Below are positions 34,576 through 43,998 of a stretch of DNA of 64,000 nucleotides, piece after piece (the stretch's first letter is position 1; each line of letters opens with the position of its first letter). The translations under genes were made by a program, and so were the position numbers. The DNA is from Lithobates sylvaticus. Taxonomy: Eukaryota > Chordata > Amphibia > Anura > Ranidae. The stretch covers positions 363,621,302 to 363,685,301 of the forward strand of contig CM053028.1 in the NCBI GenBank assembly GCA_028564925.1, read 5' to 3'. Below the pieces are notes generated by a model. It was not told the DNA's origin, did no database searches, and saw nothing but the letters and a program-made list of their open reading frames with translations.

Positions 34576-34747
34576 ATACCACCAAAAGAAAGCTCTATTT
34601 GGGGGGAAAAAATTGTAAAAATTTCATTTGGGTACAGTGTTGTATGACCGCGCAATTGTCATTCCAAGTGCGTCAGCGTCGAAAGCTGAAAATTGGTCTG
34701 GTCACGAGGGGGGTTTAAGTGCAAAGTAATCAGGTGGTTAAAAAAAA

Positions 34748-34920
34748 AAGTTTTGAATATGCAGGATGTGGAATGAAGTGGATTATTGATTGCCATATAT
34801 GCCAAACCTACCTAAAAAAAAAAAAAATAAAAAAAATAAAATTAAAATAATTTTAGGTAGGTTTGGCATATATGGCAATCAACAATCCACTTCATTCCAC
34901 ATCCTGCATAATCAAAACTT
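34748..34920. repeat. Near-perfect palindrome with 70-bp arms
   Basis: The left arm 34748-34817 and right arm about 34851-34920 are reverse complements with about two differences over 70 bases (GGATGTGGAATGAAGTGGAT, GCCATATATGCCAAACC). The loop is a 33-base A-rich tract. The identity is far higher than for the surrounding elements, so the duplication is recent. It begins 7 bases past the TTAA of the previous element. Confidence 0.9.
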
Positions 34921-35269
34921 CTTTTAGTTTTTTTTGTTTTTTCCTCTGTCAATTTAGTTCTATGGAAATGCTCCATTATTTTATTTTTTTTCCTATATCT
35001 CTCTGGGTTTGTTTTGCTTGATTGCATCCCACACCATAGGCCTTGAAAAAGAATTAATGTATTTGCTTTTAAACCTTTTTAAAAATTAAATATATTGAGC
35101 GTGCCATAAGTAGTACTCAACTGGCAAATACCTATTGATCTTAGCATTTCTTTCTTATCTTGCTGTTTTGAGGTGAAGATTTATTAATGATGCATGTTGG
35201 GCTTTACGCTTAGCATTTTGTGTAAGTCTAGTTTCGCCTAATTGATGGTAAGCAGAACTTTGCAGATCC

Positions 35270-35594
35270 TTAACCACTTCAGCACCGGGCGATTTTACCC
35301 CCTTCCTTACCAGAGCACTTTTTGCGATTCGGCACTGCATCGCCTTTAACTGACAATTGTGCGGTCATGTGACGTTGCACCCAAACAAAATTGACTTCCT
35401 TTTTTTCCCACAAATAGAGCTTTCTTTTGGTGGTATTTGATCACCCCTGTGGTTTTTATTTTTTGCGCTATAAACAAAAGAGCGACAATTTTGAAAAAAA
35501 AAACACTTTTTTAATTTTTGCTATAATAAATATCCCATTTTTTTTTTTTTTTTTTTTAAAACAATTTTTTTACTCAGTTTAGGCCGATAGCTAT
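35270..35594. mobile_element. Left-end fragment of the piggyBac family
   Basis: TTAACCACTTCAGCACCGGG starts it, and the text (GGCACTGCATCGCC, GCGGTCATGTGACG, ACAAATAGAGCTTTC) follows the left end of the 54.0-kb derivative. It breaks off at GGCCGATAG, so the right half is lost. Confidence 0.7.
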
Positions 35595-36012
35595 TGAAAA
35601 AAACAAGGCAGCCATGATGAAACCTCAGGTGAACATTCACTCTGATGAAGGCCTGCACAACACTCAACCTTAGAGTGACAGTGTTTCCTTTACATCAGAA
35701 CAGGACCAGATTTTAACACCAATCTCAACATCTGATTCTAGCCTACCTGACAGAAGCATATCTTTCAGCAACCATGTCACAATTTCTTGGACAATTAATG
35801 ACTTTAATACAGCCATCACTGTCCAAGGTCCCAAACCACCAGGCTTCTTCTCCAGCTCCACCCCCTCTACTTGAGTCTGAGCACAATATGCCTGGCCTTG
35901 AAATGATTAACATTGAAGGGAATTATCAAGCAATGTGGATGCAGGAATCCCATTTCCTACAACCCCCTCCCCCCCCCCCACCATGATGCAGTGTGTTAAG
36001 ACAATTGCCTAC
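35595..36012. other. Unassigned sequence
   Basis: No termini or protein similarity that I can name. The 70-codon frame at 35774-35986 ends in a C-rich tract and has no splice support. Confidence 0.35.
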
Positions 36013-36310
36013 TGTCTAAAAGTACACACTATTACTTACAAAGCCATCCACAAGTCTGCCCCCAAGCTACATCACTAACCTAGTCTCAAAATACCAACCT
36101 AATCGTTCTCTTCGTTCTTCTCAAGACCTCCTGCTCTCTAGCTCCCTCATCACCTCCTCCCATGCTCTCCTCCAATGCTCTCCTCCTGGACTTTTCCAGA
36201 GCCTCTCCAATCCTATGGAACTCCTTACGCTGATCTGTCCAATTATCTCCTACTCTATTTGCTTTTAGACTATCCCCGAAAACCCTTCTCTTCAGAGAAA
36301 ACTATCATCC
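36013..36310 (+). mobile_element. LINE fragment (L2/CR1-like reverse transcriptase C-terminus)
   Basis: The + strand reads scraps such as YKAIHKSAPKLHH-like text near 36035, then RSLRSSQDLLLSSSLITSS near 36105-36165 and LWNSL-like text near 36215. This is the usual end of L2/CR1 ORF2 (YKAIH...SLRSS...WNSLP). Frames change and no 3' tail is evident, so it is an old scrap. Confidence 0.6.
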
Positions 36311-36839
36311 TACCCACACCCAACAACTGTATTTTCTCTAAGCGTCTTCCAGGACAGCCCATCAGACCTAGAGCTCTTCCTACCAGTACAAGAAACGCGT
36401 TAACCCCCACCAGATAAAAGGGCGGTCCTCCTGGCCCCATGTCAGTATTAGTGTTTCCTCCGGATGGGGTGTAACATGTTTCCTTGAACTGGTTCCCCTA
36501 AGTTTCACGAGCATGGCTCCTGTGGCGATGGGGGGTGGTATTCCTACCTTGTTCTTCGGTCCCAGAGTGGCACATCCACCAGGGGAGTAGGTTTGTGGCT
36601 GCTGTCCCTGCTTCTCAGTGCATAGGGAATGCCAGCACCACAGTGTTTGTCTGAGCTCCTGCCCACGAGCTGCATGGCAGCAGTCTGCTTGTTTTCCTTG
36701 CTAAACAGTCTGGCTGGAGTGTGCAGTGGAGGGGCGGAACTTGCGTTCCAAGCTGACCCATAGGAAGTACCCAGCGGGGTCACTTCCGGGGCGTGTGACG
36801 ACATCAGCAGGTGCCAGAGACGCTAGTTCCGGTCTCTGA

Positions 36840-38350
36840 ACGACATGAACAGGAACGCTGGGAGGCTGGTGGTTTTAAAAACGGTGAAACCCAGCAGAGG
36901 CTGCGGACCACTACAGGGGTGGGATGGACTCCTCTGCGATACCTGCACAGGCCGCGGAAGCAGACCCTATCACCAGCACCTCACAGATAAGCCTGCAGTG
37001 TATTTACTTGTTCTCACCCTTGTAACCAGTAGGGACTAGGTGAAGGGGGCACCTTTTCCTTTTCTCCCGCACAAGGTTTTATGGAGTGTATGTGGCATAA
37101 AATATATTGGGGTAATTTTGTTCTCTTGCAGGACAAGACTCGGGACAAGGCCCAAGCGCAGCCACCAAAAAGGAAATGGTCAGTTTGCGGAAACAAATTG
37201 AGCTCCTCATGGAGCAAAGCAGTTTGCCGCACCTGTGTAGACAGCCTAGTTAAGGATGACCCGGTTGTCTCCTGTCTAACAGAAGTCGGCATTTTTTTGA
37301 GATGAGCTTACGTCTACGTTTAGCTCATTTAAAACTCAGTACCCCCCCAACTGCTTAATGGCATTCACAGACCTGAGGGACACTTATCTGCACATTCCCA
37401 TGGTGGAGAGCTGTCAAGTTTCTCAGGCTGACGGTAGAACCAGGGAAGGCATGCGAGTCAGGTGATTATTAAAATGCCTATATCAGGATGACCTCCTATT
37501 TATCTTCGTTAAGCCTCCTATTCTCATTGCACCACATTGGTCCAGGAGGCTGTTCCCAAGCCGGTATGATCTGGCATGGAACCTTCCTAGATGCTACCAA
37601 TCCGGGCGGACCTTTATCCTGGGGGCCCATTCTGCTGTCCCCAGGTGGAGCGGTGGATTCTCACTGCGTGGCGCTGCTAAGTAGCAGGAAAGGGTAAACC
37701 TGCTCCATCTACTGGAGACATTTTCAACAGCTTGTATGCAGAGGGCATTTCCAGTCAGGGGCCCCCTTTTCTACAAATATTTCCGTACCAGGTGTTTTTT
37801 TAAGAGGGTGGCCTCGAAGTTTCACAGAGGCCAAGAAACTTTTTCCTACTTTCTGTTCGAATCCTGTGGGTGAACAGAAGTTGGATGTTAAAAGGTCGTA
37901 GCACCTTTGCCAAACACTACAGGTTGGACCTGTGGATCACTAAGGATCGGACCTTCAGGGGAAAAAGGGGTCCTACAAGCGGTGGTCCCACCCTAGTTTT
38001 AAGTTCTCGTTTATCCTCTCAAAGGTGGCTGTCCTGAAAGAAGTTTAGGGGCAGGACGGCACCGATACGAAAAATGTGTTTGCAATAAGGGTCGCAATTC
38101 CGTCTAGCAGCACTGGGGTTGCTGGTTCAATTTTCCAACATGCTAATGAGTCCCTGACATTGAAACAGTCAGGAGGATTAAAAGTTTTGTGTATGACATG
38201 TTCTTGTGTCTCCCCAGCTGGCCGGTTGTACTCTTAGACTGAGGCTCCAGTGGGGCAAGAGGGGCTTAAATCTTGACGCTAAGGCAGTGTTTCCTGTGAG
38301 GGGAGAGGCTGAGGTCTCTCAAAGGTGGCTGTCCTGAAAGATTCCTGAAA
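36840..38350 (+). mobile_element. DIRS-like retroelement fossil
   Basis: The + strand keeps recognisable scraps of a DIRS-type polyprotein: a reverse transcriptase block (FTDLRDTYLHIPM, near 37370), a following PILIAPHWSRR block (near 37520), and a tyrosine-recombinase-side block (STFAKHYRLDLW near 37890, VLQAVVPP near 37975). Order and spacing fit the family. It is clearly broken, with many breaks, and looks old. The left limit is uncertain and may reach 36400. Confidence 0.6.
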
Positions 38351-38692
38351 AAGACATTATCAGTACGTAACAGATTTTTTTTTTTTTTCCCCCGTCTGGA
38401 TAGTGAAGAGGTATTAGAAAACCTGTCAGGCTTTTATTGTTGTCTATGACCCCTTTAGAAATTCACTCTGTTTTTATTTCTCCTGCTTCCCATTATCGCC
38501 GAAAGTGAAGGAAAATCCCAAATTCTGAGTTGTCCGGGGTGGGGTTCCAACTAGTTCTGGTGACCTTAATGACAACCAGGGACTTCCTTTCATTTCCTGT
38601 TTTTGTCTGTGGGCAAGAAGTGAAGGGATAAATCCCCAATGGGACACAAATGGCAATAGAAAAACATGACCGCAGTTTATAACCCTCTCTAA

Positions 38693-39135
38693 GGCCCCTT
38701 TCACACCGGGGCGGTGAGCCGCGGTGACGGTAAAGCAGCGCTATATTTAGCGCTGCTTTACCGTCGTTTTCACCGCGGTTTTCGGCCGCTCGCGGTGCGG
38801 TTTTACCCCCCGCGAGCGGCCGAAAAAGGGTTAAACCCCCCCCCGCAGAGCGCCGCCGTAGCCGCGGTATTGCCGCGGTAACCGCGGTTTTACCGCGGTC
38901 TCCCATTGTAATCAATGGGAAGGAGCGGTATAGGAGCGGTGAACACACCGCTCCTATCCCGCTCCAAAGATGCTGCTAGCAGGACTTTTTTTGTCATCCT
39001 GCTAGCGCACCGCTCCAGTGTGAAAGCCCGCCGGCTTTCACACTGGAGTTAAAGGGGCAGGATTTTTTCATGCGGTGAACAGGCGCTATTTTTAGCGCTG
39101 CACCGCATGAAAAACGCCCCGGTGTGAAAGGGGCC
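38693..39135. mobile_element. Harbinger-like hairpin MITE, young copy
   Basis: The termini are GGCCCCTTTCACACCGGGGC and GGTGTGAAAGGGGCC with TAA on each side (38690-38692, 39136-39138). It is inverted and almost identical to 21241-21671 over its whole length. High identity and a clean palindrome suggest recent activity. Confidence 0.8.
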
Positions 39136-39178
39136 TAACTGTATTCAAAATGGGAAAAAAAACTTTTGGTTCCACTTT

Positions 39179-39468
39179 AAGGCCAAATTCACTCAAACGC
39201 TTTACCGCTCCTACAGCTCTCCATTTCTGGCTGTGGTAAGGGGCAGTGCAGTGCCCGATTAAGTGCATCACATAGCCCCCAACCCCCCCCCCCCCCTTTT
39301 TTTTTTTTTGGTTTTGCACAAACTTTATTTGATGTGTACACTTCATTCATGGCAATGTACCACAGCACGATGAGTTGAATGGTACATATAGGAGACCATT
39401 GTTTTTGTGTGGTCCTGCGGTGATGTAACAGAATCCTCTGTCACCGTACATAGTGTGAATTAGCCCTA
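39179..39468. repeat. MITE with GTGTGAATTAGCCC terminus
   Basis: GGCCAAATTCACTCAAACGC on the left and ATAGTGTGAATTAGCCC on the right form weak inverted termini. The interior has C and T runs. It is non-coding. Confidence 0.4.
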
Positions 39469-40490
39469 AACAAACCTCTGTACCAATTCAAGATGTTAAC
39501 CCTAGGCACTGATGGTTCACAAATATGTGGCCTCTTGGCGGGTGAGCTTTGACATGGAGAGGTGGCATATTTTCGTGGCATTTTGCACGAGCTGAGAGTG
39601 CACTGCCAGCACAGTTACTGGTGGCTAACGGAAAGCTCCTGATCGCAAGAAGCAATCATGGCGGTCATGATCATAAACCCCTCCCCGGCTTCTGGCATCT
39701 GAAAACCCTTAAAGGGCCAGGAGGCGCTAGCTCCATGGGGTTAATTCAAAAATTCATGTGAACTTTAAGCCGTTCTTAAAGGCTATCTTTGCTTTTGAAG
39801 ACCTAGCTCTTCAGCCAACAATCTCTGTGATTTCTGTCAAACTGCAGCTAAACAGACTAGGGCAATGAACAACTGAATAGCTTCTGTGTTCAAGGACCGT
39901 CTTTTTGAGAAATTACCTTCTGTATTGATCTTTTGCGTGGATGCCATAGAACAAAGCAAATACATTTTTTTTTTTTTTTTTTTTTGAATGGCTCTGTTAA
40001 CCAGCACCGAATCCTATGGCTAAAAGCTTCAATAGGTGAAGCTGCTTGAAGAAGATGCCACATATGCATGCCCTATGAATGCGGCCATTACTATGGTGAG
40101 GCATGTGAGAAATTCATAAACAATGTCACAGGAGAGACTTTTCTTCTTCCACAGTGGAAGATTCCAAAACCTCCCTCTCGGTAGCCTCCACCTCTTCTAG
40201 ATGCACAGCACCTAGTGTTTCCATCAATTTGCAAAAATCTGCTCTCCAGCCCTCTTTACCTGAAATATTTTGTATCTGACCATGGGTACATCCCAAGCAA
40301 AGGTTTTCCTTCAAGGGAAGAAAATTTCCTTTCAGAACTCACAATTGGGAATTAAGGTGAGACGTCCCTCTGAGATTCCCCTTAAGGGTTTTAGACCTCA
40401 TGGTAGCCATGGTAGCCTTGAGCTGGTTCCATCTGCTCCACCACAACATTCTGTTGATCTGGATCCACAGCCGGGCACCCACAGTTAGAA
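39469..40490. other. Unassigned sequence
   Basis: A poly(T) tract at 39967-39985 is the only clear landmark. The open frames at 40126-40488 have no splice support or family resemblance. Confidence 0.35.
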
Positions 40491-40628
40491 TGTCGGTGCA
40501 ACGGAGGGGAGAGGAGCGGGGCTTTGTGTGCCCACATCGCTGGACTGTGGGACAGGTGAGTGATTATTAAGTCAGCAGCTACACTTTTTGTAGCTGCTGA
40601 TTTTTCAATGGGTGGACCTCCGCTTTAA
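40491..40628. repeat. TTAA-family MITE fragment
   Basis: It carries GTCAGCAGCTACACTTTTTGTAGCTGCTGA (40571-40600) and ends GGTGGACCTCCGCTTTAA, the usual terminus. The left part is lost. Confidence 0.5.
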
Positions 40629-41007
40629 AGCTTACTCTTTTTTTAGTTCTTTTAAAAAAAAAAAAATACTTTCACTTTTACACATCCACTCAAGCAGATC
40701 GGTGGACGTTTCCTGGGCATTCCTGCAGCAGGCCTCTATGGCCTAGTTCTGAAAGGCTGCCACCAGTTCTTCTGTTTAAAGTTCTACTTGATGGACATTC
40801 AATCTTCTGCATGTACAGCCTTCAATGGCAAGCCTCGCACGCTAAGGCAGATCTGTTGATCTTTGGTTGTTTTTTTTTTTTATGCCTGTTGGCACATTTT
40901 AATTTTGCCTAGTTGTTACCCATTCTTCTCACTAATTGTTTGGAGATTGTCCTAGGGTGTATGATTACTCTGTGTCCTGTACAGTATGATTTATGAAGAA
41001 CTTTGAC

Positions 41008-41256
41008 CTGTAAATTCCATATCTTGGAGTGCAGTACAGGACAGAAACCACCATCCGTTCTATCTATTCCTTGGTTATTCTGCATTGCTTGCTGGAGGAC
41101 TCACGGTTTTAGGGAAGGTATCCCAGGGGGGCGCATATTCCAAAAGCTTTTCCAGTGTCTAATCACCTGAATGTGGGAGCCTGTAACACAGGTTCTATGA
41201 ATACTAGCCTGTGTCCTGTAGTGTACTCCAAGATATGGAATTTACAGATAAGTTAA
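41008..41256. repeat. Dispersed repeat with inverted ends
   Basis: CTGTAAATTCCATATCTTGG (41010) pairs with CCAAGATATGGAATTTACAG (41228), each extended by the GTCCTGTA/TACAGGAC block, enclosing about 200 bases. A second copy of the left part lies at 49018-49175. Inverted ends of this kind could derive from DIRS-type termini, but no coding part is attached here. Confidence 0.5.
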
Positions 41257-41976
41257 ATTCCTTGTTGCGATACACAACATCTAATGTGTGTATTCTGGAA
41301 AAGCCTCGTCCATTACAGTCTCCCAAAAAACAGGGGAGCAAGAAAAGTATTAGATTCACATTTGTAAATTAGCACGGACTTCCTTTTGGGATAAAGGTTT
41401 TACTTGAATAAACAAATGCTGATCATTTTTATCACCCCTGTCAGTGTTAAGAGGTTTGTCTCATCCATGTAAACCAGTGGTTGTCAACTTATGACCTAAA
41501 GGGGGGAGGGGGGGGTGACATCACCAAAGGGCTGCACATAATGTTCAATATATCTAATGTTTGAGAGAATTATCAGAAACTGCAGCCCTAATAGAGGAAA
41601 TGATGGTCAGAGAATGTAGACTTGCGTTTTTGCCTGTTGATTTGGGGGGGCGAGCGGATGGGCAGAGCAGACAGCGATGAATGACAGTCACCAGCTCTCT
41701 GCTCAAAGAGCTCTGAGAACTGAGTGATCAGCTGTGTTTGATTGCTCAGCTCTGTGTTTGAGCTGACAGATGCAACATCGAATTGATGCTGCATCCACCT
41801 AGGCAAGTATGATTTCTAAATAAAACATTTGCAAACTTTTAAACAAACTGAATTAAATAGTGGTCTTTTAAAGACCGGTCTGGTGCTCATCTTTGAAATT
41901 CTCATTTTTTGAGTGGAGTTATCTTCCAAGAACTGACTAAGAAAATTCTGCAAACTCTTCTTTGTAAACTTTGATA

Positions 41977-42451
41977 TTAAAGAGGTGTTCCCCTAAAAAA
42001 AAAAAAAAAATGAAGTCAGCAGCTACAAATACTGCAGCTGCTGACTTTTAATAATCGGACACTTACCTGTTCCAGGGACCAGCAATGCGGGGATCAAAGC
42101 TCTGATCGCCCCCCTGATCCGCTCGGCAGCGCCGGCATTGCAACTGTGGGCACCCGGCTGTGGCTTCACAGCCGGACACCCACTGCGCATGCATGAGCGG
42201 CAACGTGCCCTGTGATTGGCCGCACAGTCATCTGGGACCTGTCACGTGTCCCAGATGACTGACAGGAGGGAGGGAGCACTTCCTGCGCCAAGGGTAAGTG
42301 ATGTCACCAGCCCAGGCACCGAAGGAGGTAGACCACAAGGGACCCCTCTAGCAACAGGCATTTAGAGGTGGGTAAAAAAATTTTTTTAGGGATTTTAAGC
42401 ATTTAAAAAAAAAAAAAAAATTGTTTTGTTTAGGGGGAAACACCACTTTAA
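41977..42451. repeat. TTAA-flanked MITE, well preserved
   Basis: TTAAAGAGGTGTTCCCCTAA at the left and, reversed, TTAAAGTGGTGTTTCCCCC at the right. It contains the hairpin stem GTCAGCAGCTAC/GCAGCTGCTGAC (42015-42046) and ACTTACCTGTTCC, as at 4.3 kb. The interior has GC-rich text and no ORF of note. Confidence 0.65.
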
Positions 42452-42611
42452 GTACATGTTCTAGTATGCATGCGTACCTATACACGTTTGATTACATTCA
42501 TGTTTACTGATTTAACAGTGGGATGGATGGTTATGTTGCCCAATAAAAATTGATTCCAAACCATAAAATTTTCAAAATGAGATTTGTTTGCAGATTTTTT
42601 TTGCGCTCTTA

Positions 42612-42968
42612 GACTGCTTTCACACTGAAAGCGCCAGTTATTACCACTAAAGCGCTGCTTTTGCACCACTTTTCGGTCACTAGCGGGGCACTTTTAACCC
42701 AGAAAAAAGGGGTAAAAACTCAGGTTTTGCAGCACTTTCAAATCGCTGCCCATTCATTCCAATGGGCAGGGCTTTTGGGAGTGCTAAATACAGCACTCCC
42801 AACCCACCCCAAAGATGCTGCTTGCAGGACTTTTCGGAATGTCCCGCAAGCGCACCACCTGAGTGTGGAAAGTTATACTGAAATGAATACAAGGCTAATT
42901 TCAGGCGCTTGGCAGAGCCTATTTTCAGCCCTAAAGCGTCTATAAACCGACCCAGTGTGAAAGGGGTC
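42612..42968. mobile_element. Harbinger-like hairpin MITE
   Basis: GACTGCTTTCACACTGAAAG and CCAGTGTGAAAGGGGTC with TTA on each side (42609-42611, 42969-42971). It is more diverged from the 21.2/38.7-kb pair. Confidence 0.7.
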
Positions 42969-42971
42969 TTA

Positions 42972-43764
42972 AAGACTGTATTACAATAAAGATGCAGCTA
43001 CACATGAATTTTGTTTTTACCTCACTATTGTATCTGTAAGAGAGTCTTCAAATGCACCTCCCATTAGGTTCTTATTTACTCAACTATTCTGAAAATAGGC
43101 AATGCTAATGTAACTTTTCCGGGAATATTATTTCATACAAGAAGCATCAGAGTATTGTAGTTTCTATTTAATTGAAAACACTTAACTAATTGTCTATGAA
43201 GAAGATCAATTAGAGGGTACTTTCACTGTTTTTCTTCTGTTTCTATGTATAATTTATGTCAACAGTGAGAAATGTCATTCGATTTTACTACAGGCGGTGA
43301 TTGAAACTTGGTAATTTAGCCTTTTCCCCACCCAGTACATTAAATCAAGCAGCCTCAGTGGGTCTTTGCAGTGAAATGCTTCTAGCATCCTACCTGCTAA
43401 TCGACCTCACTTCCTGGCTTCAGTCTGCCTAGTTATCAGCTAACAAAAGAAGAGCAGCTTTTGATCCCTGCAGACCTCAGATGCAAGAAAATCATGGGAA
43501 GCAGATGCAGTGTGAATTGCCGTTTTCTCCCTTTTCTGTTTACTGCAGCAATGAGCAATACCTTTTAGACATGTAACAGGTATAGTGTTCTGCATGACTA
43601 GACTCCAAGGGGAAACAATGAGCACAGCAAGGGACCAGGATTTTTGCTTTCTGATTTGGATGTGATGCTGCTGTAATTCTATCTGCAGTTCTTGCTGATC
43701 CTTCACCACTCGGCAGCTGGTAGAAGAGTAAGACTGCCTGGCAACCACCTGCAGAGCTGCAGAG
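42972..43764. other. Repeat-poor sequence upstream of the candidate first exon
   Basis: No element termini are visible. It is a candidate promoter and 5' UTR region for the exon at 43765. No clear TATA box stands out, so the transcription start is not assigned. Confidence 0.35.
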
Positions 43765-43998
43765 ATGAATTACATTTTCGGAAACAACACACTCTTGTAC
43801 TCCCGCTCCAATCGAGGTGGCAATACTAGCTCCAGTCATAGCTCTGTAGGCCCAAAACTGAAGCCATGGGCAAAGAAGGGCTCTACAGACGAGCTTAGAG
43901 CTGAGCCAGAACCTTCTCGATGGCAGCAAATAGTGGCTTTTTTTACTCGCAGACACAGCTTTATTGACTGCATCTCAGTAGCTGCCAGCTCCGCCCAG
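43765..43998 (+). CDS. Candidate first coding exon of an unidentified host gene
   Basis: An ATG (context GCAGAGATGA) opens a 78-codon block ending CCCAG|GTAACT, a good donor at 43999, in phase 0. The protein starts MNYIFGNNTLLYSRSNRG, then a Ser/Gly-rich part, a basic KLKPWAKKG segment, and a hydrophobic WQQIVAFFTRRHSFIDCISV stretch near residues 52-72. There is no signal peptide. Codon use and composition differ from the repeats around it, and no copy of it exists in the window. I do not recognise the gene. The position, 34 kb after the 9671 exon on the same strand, allows an alternative first exon of the same gene. Confidence 0.6.

Larger units (their letters stand above)
31178..34741. mobile_element. 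TTAA-flanked piggyBac-like element or composite, with a nested insertion
   Basis: TTAA lies at 31178-31181 and 34738-34741. The first and last about 170 bases are inverted copies of each other (CACTTAAACACCC, CAGACCAATTTTCAGCTTT, GAGCTTTCTTTTGGTGGTAT). The left part resembles 3088-4168; the right part (from about 32900) is in the opposite sense and resembles 56463-57182. It may be two elements joined tail to tail, with MITE sequence (about 32400-32735) between them. No transposase was found. Confidence 0.6.

Noticed and set aside
40126-40488. Possible coding sequence (ELVPSAPPQHSVDLD and mirror frame)
   Set aside because: No splice sites, no recognised domain, and surrounded by MITE debris.
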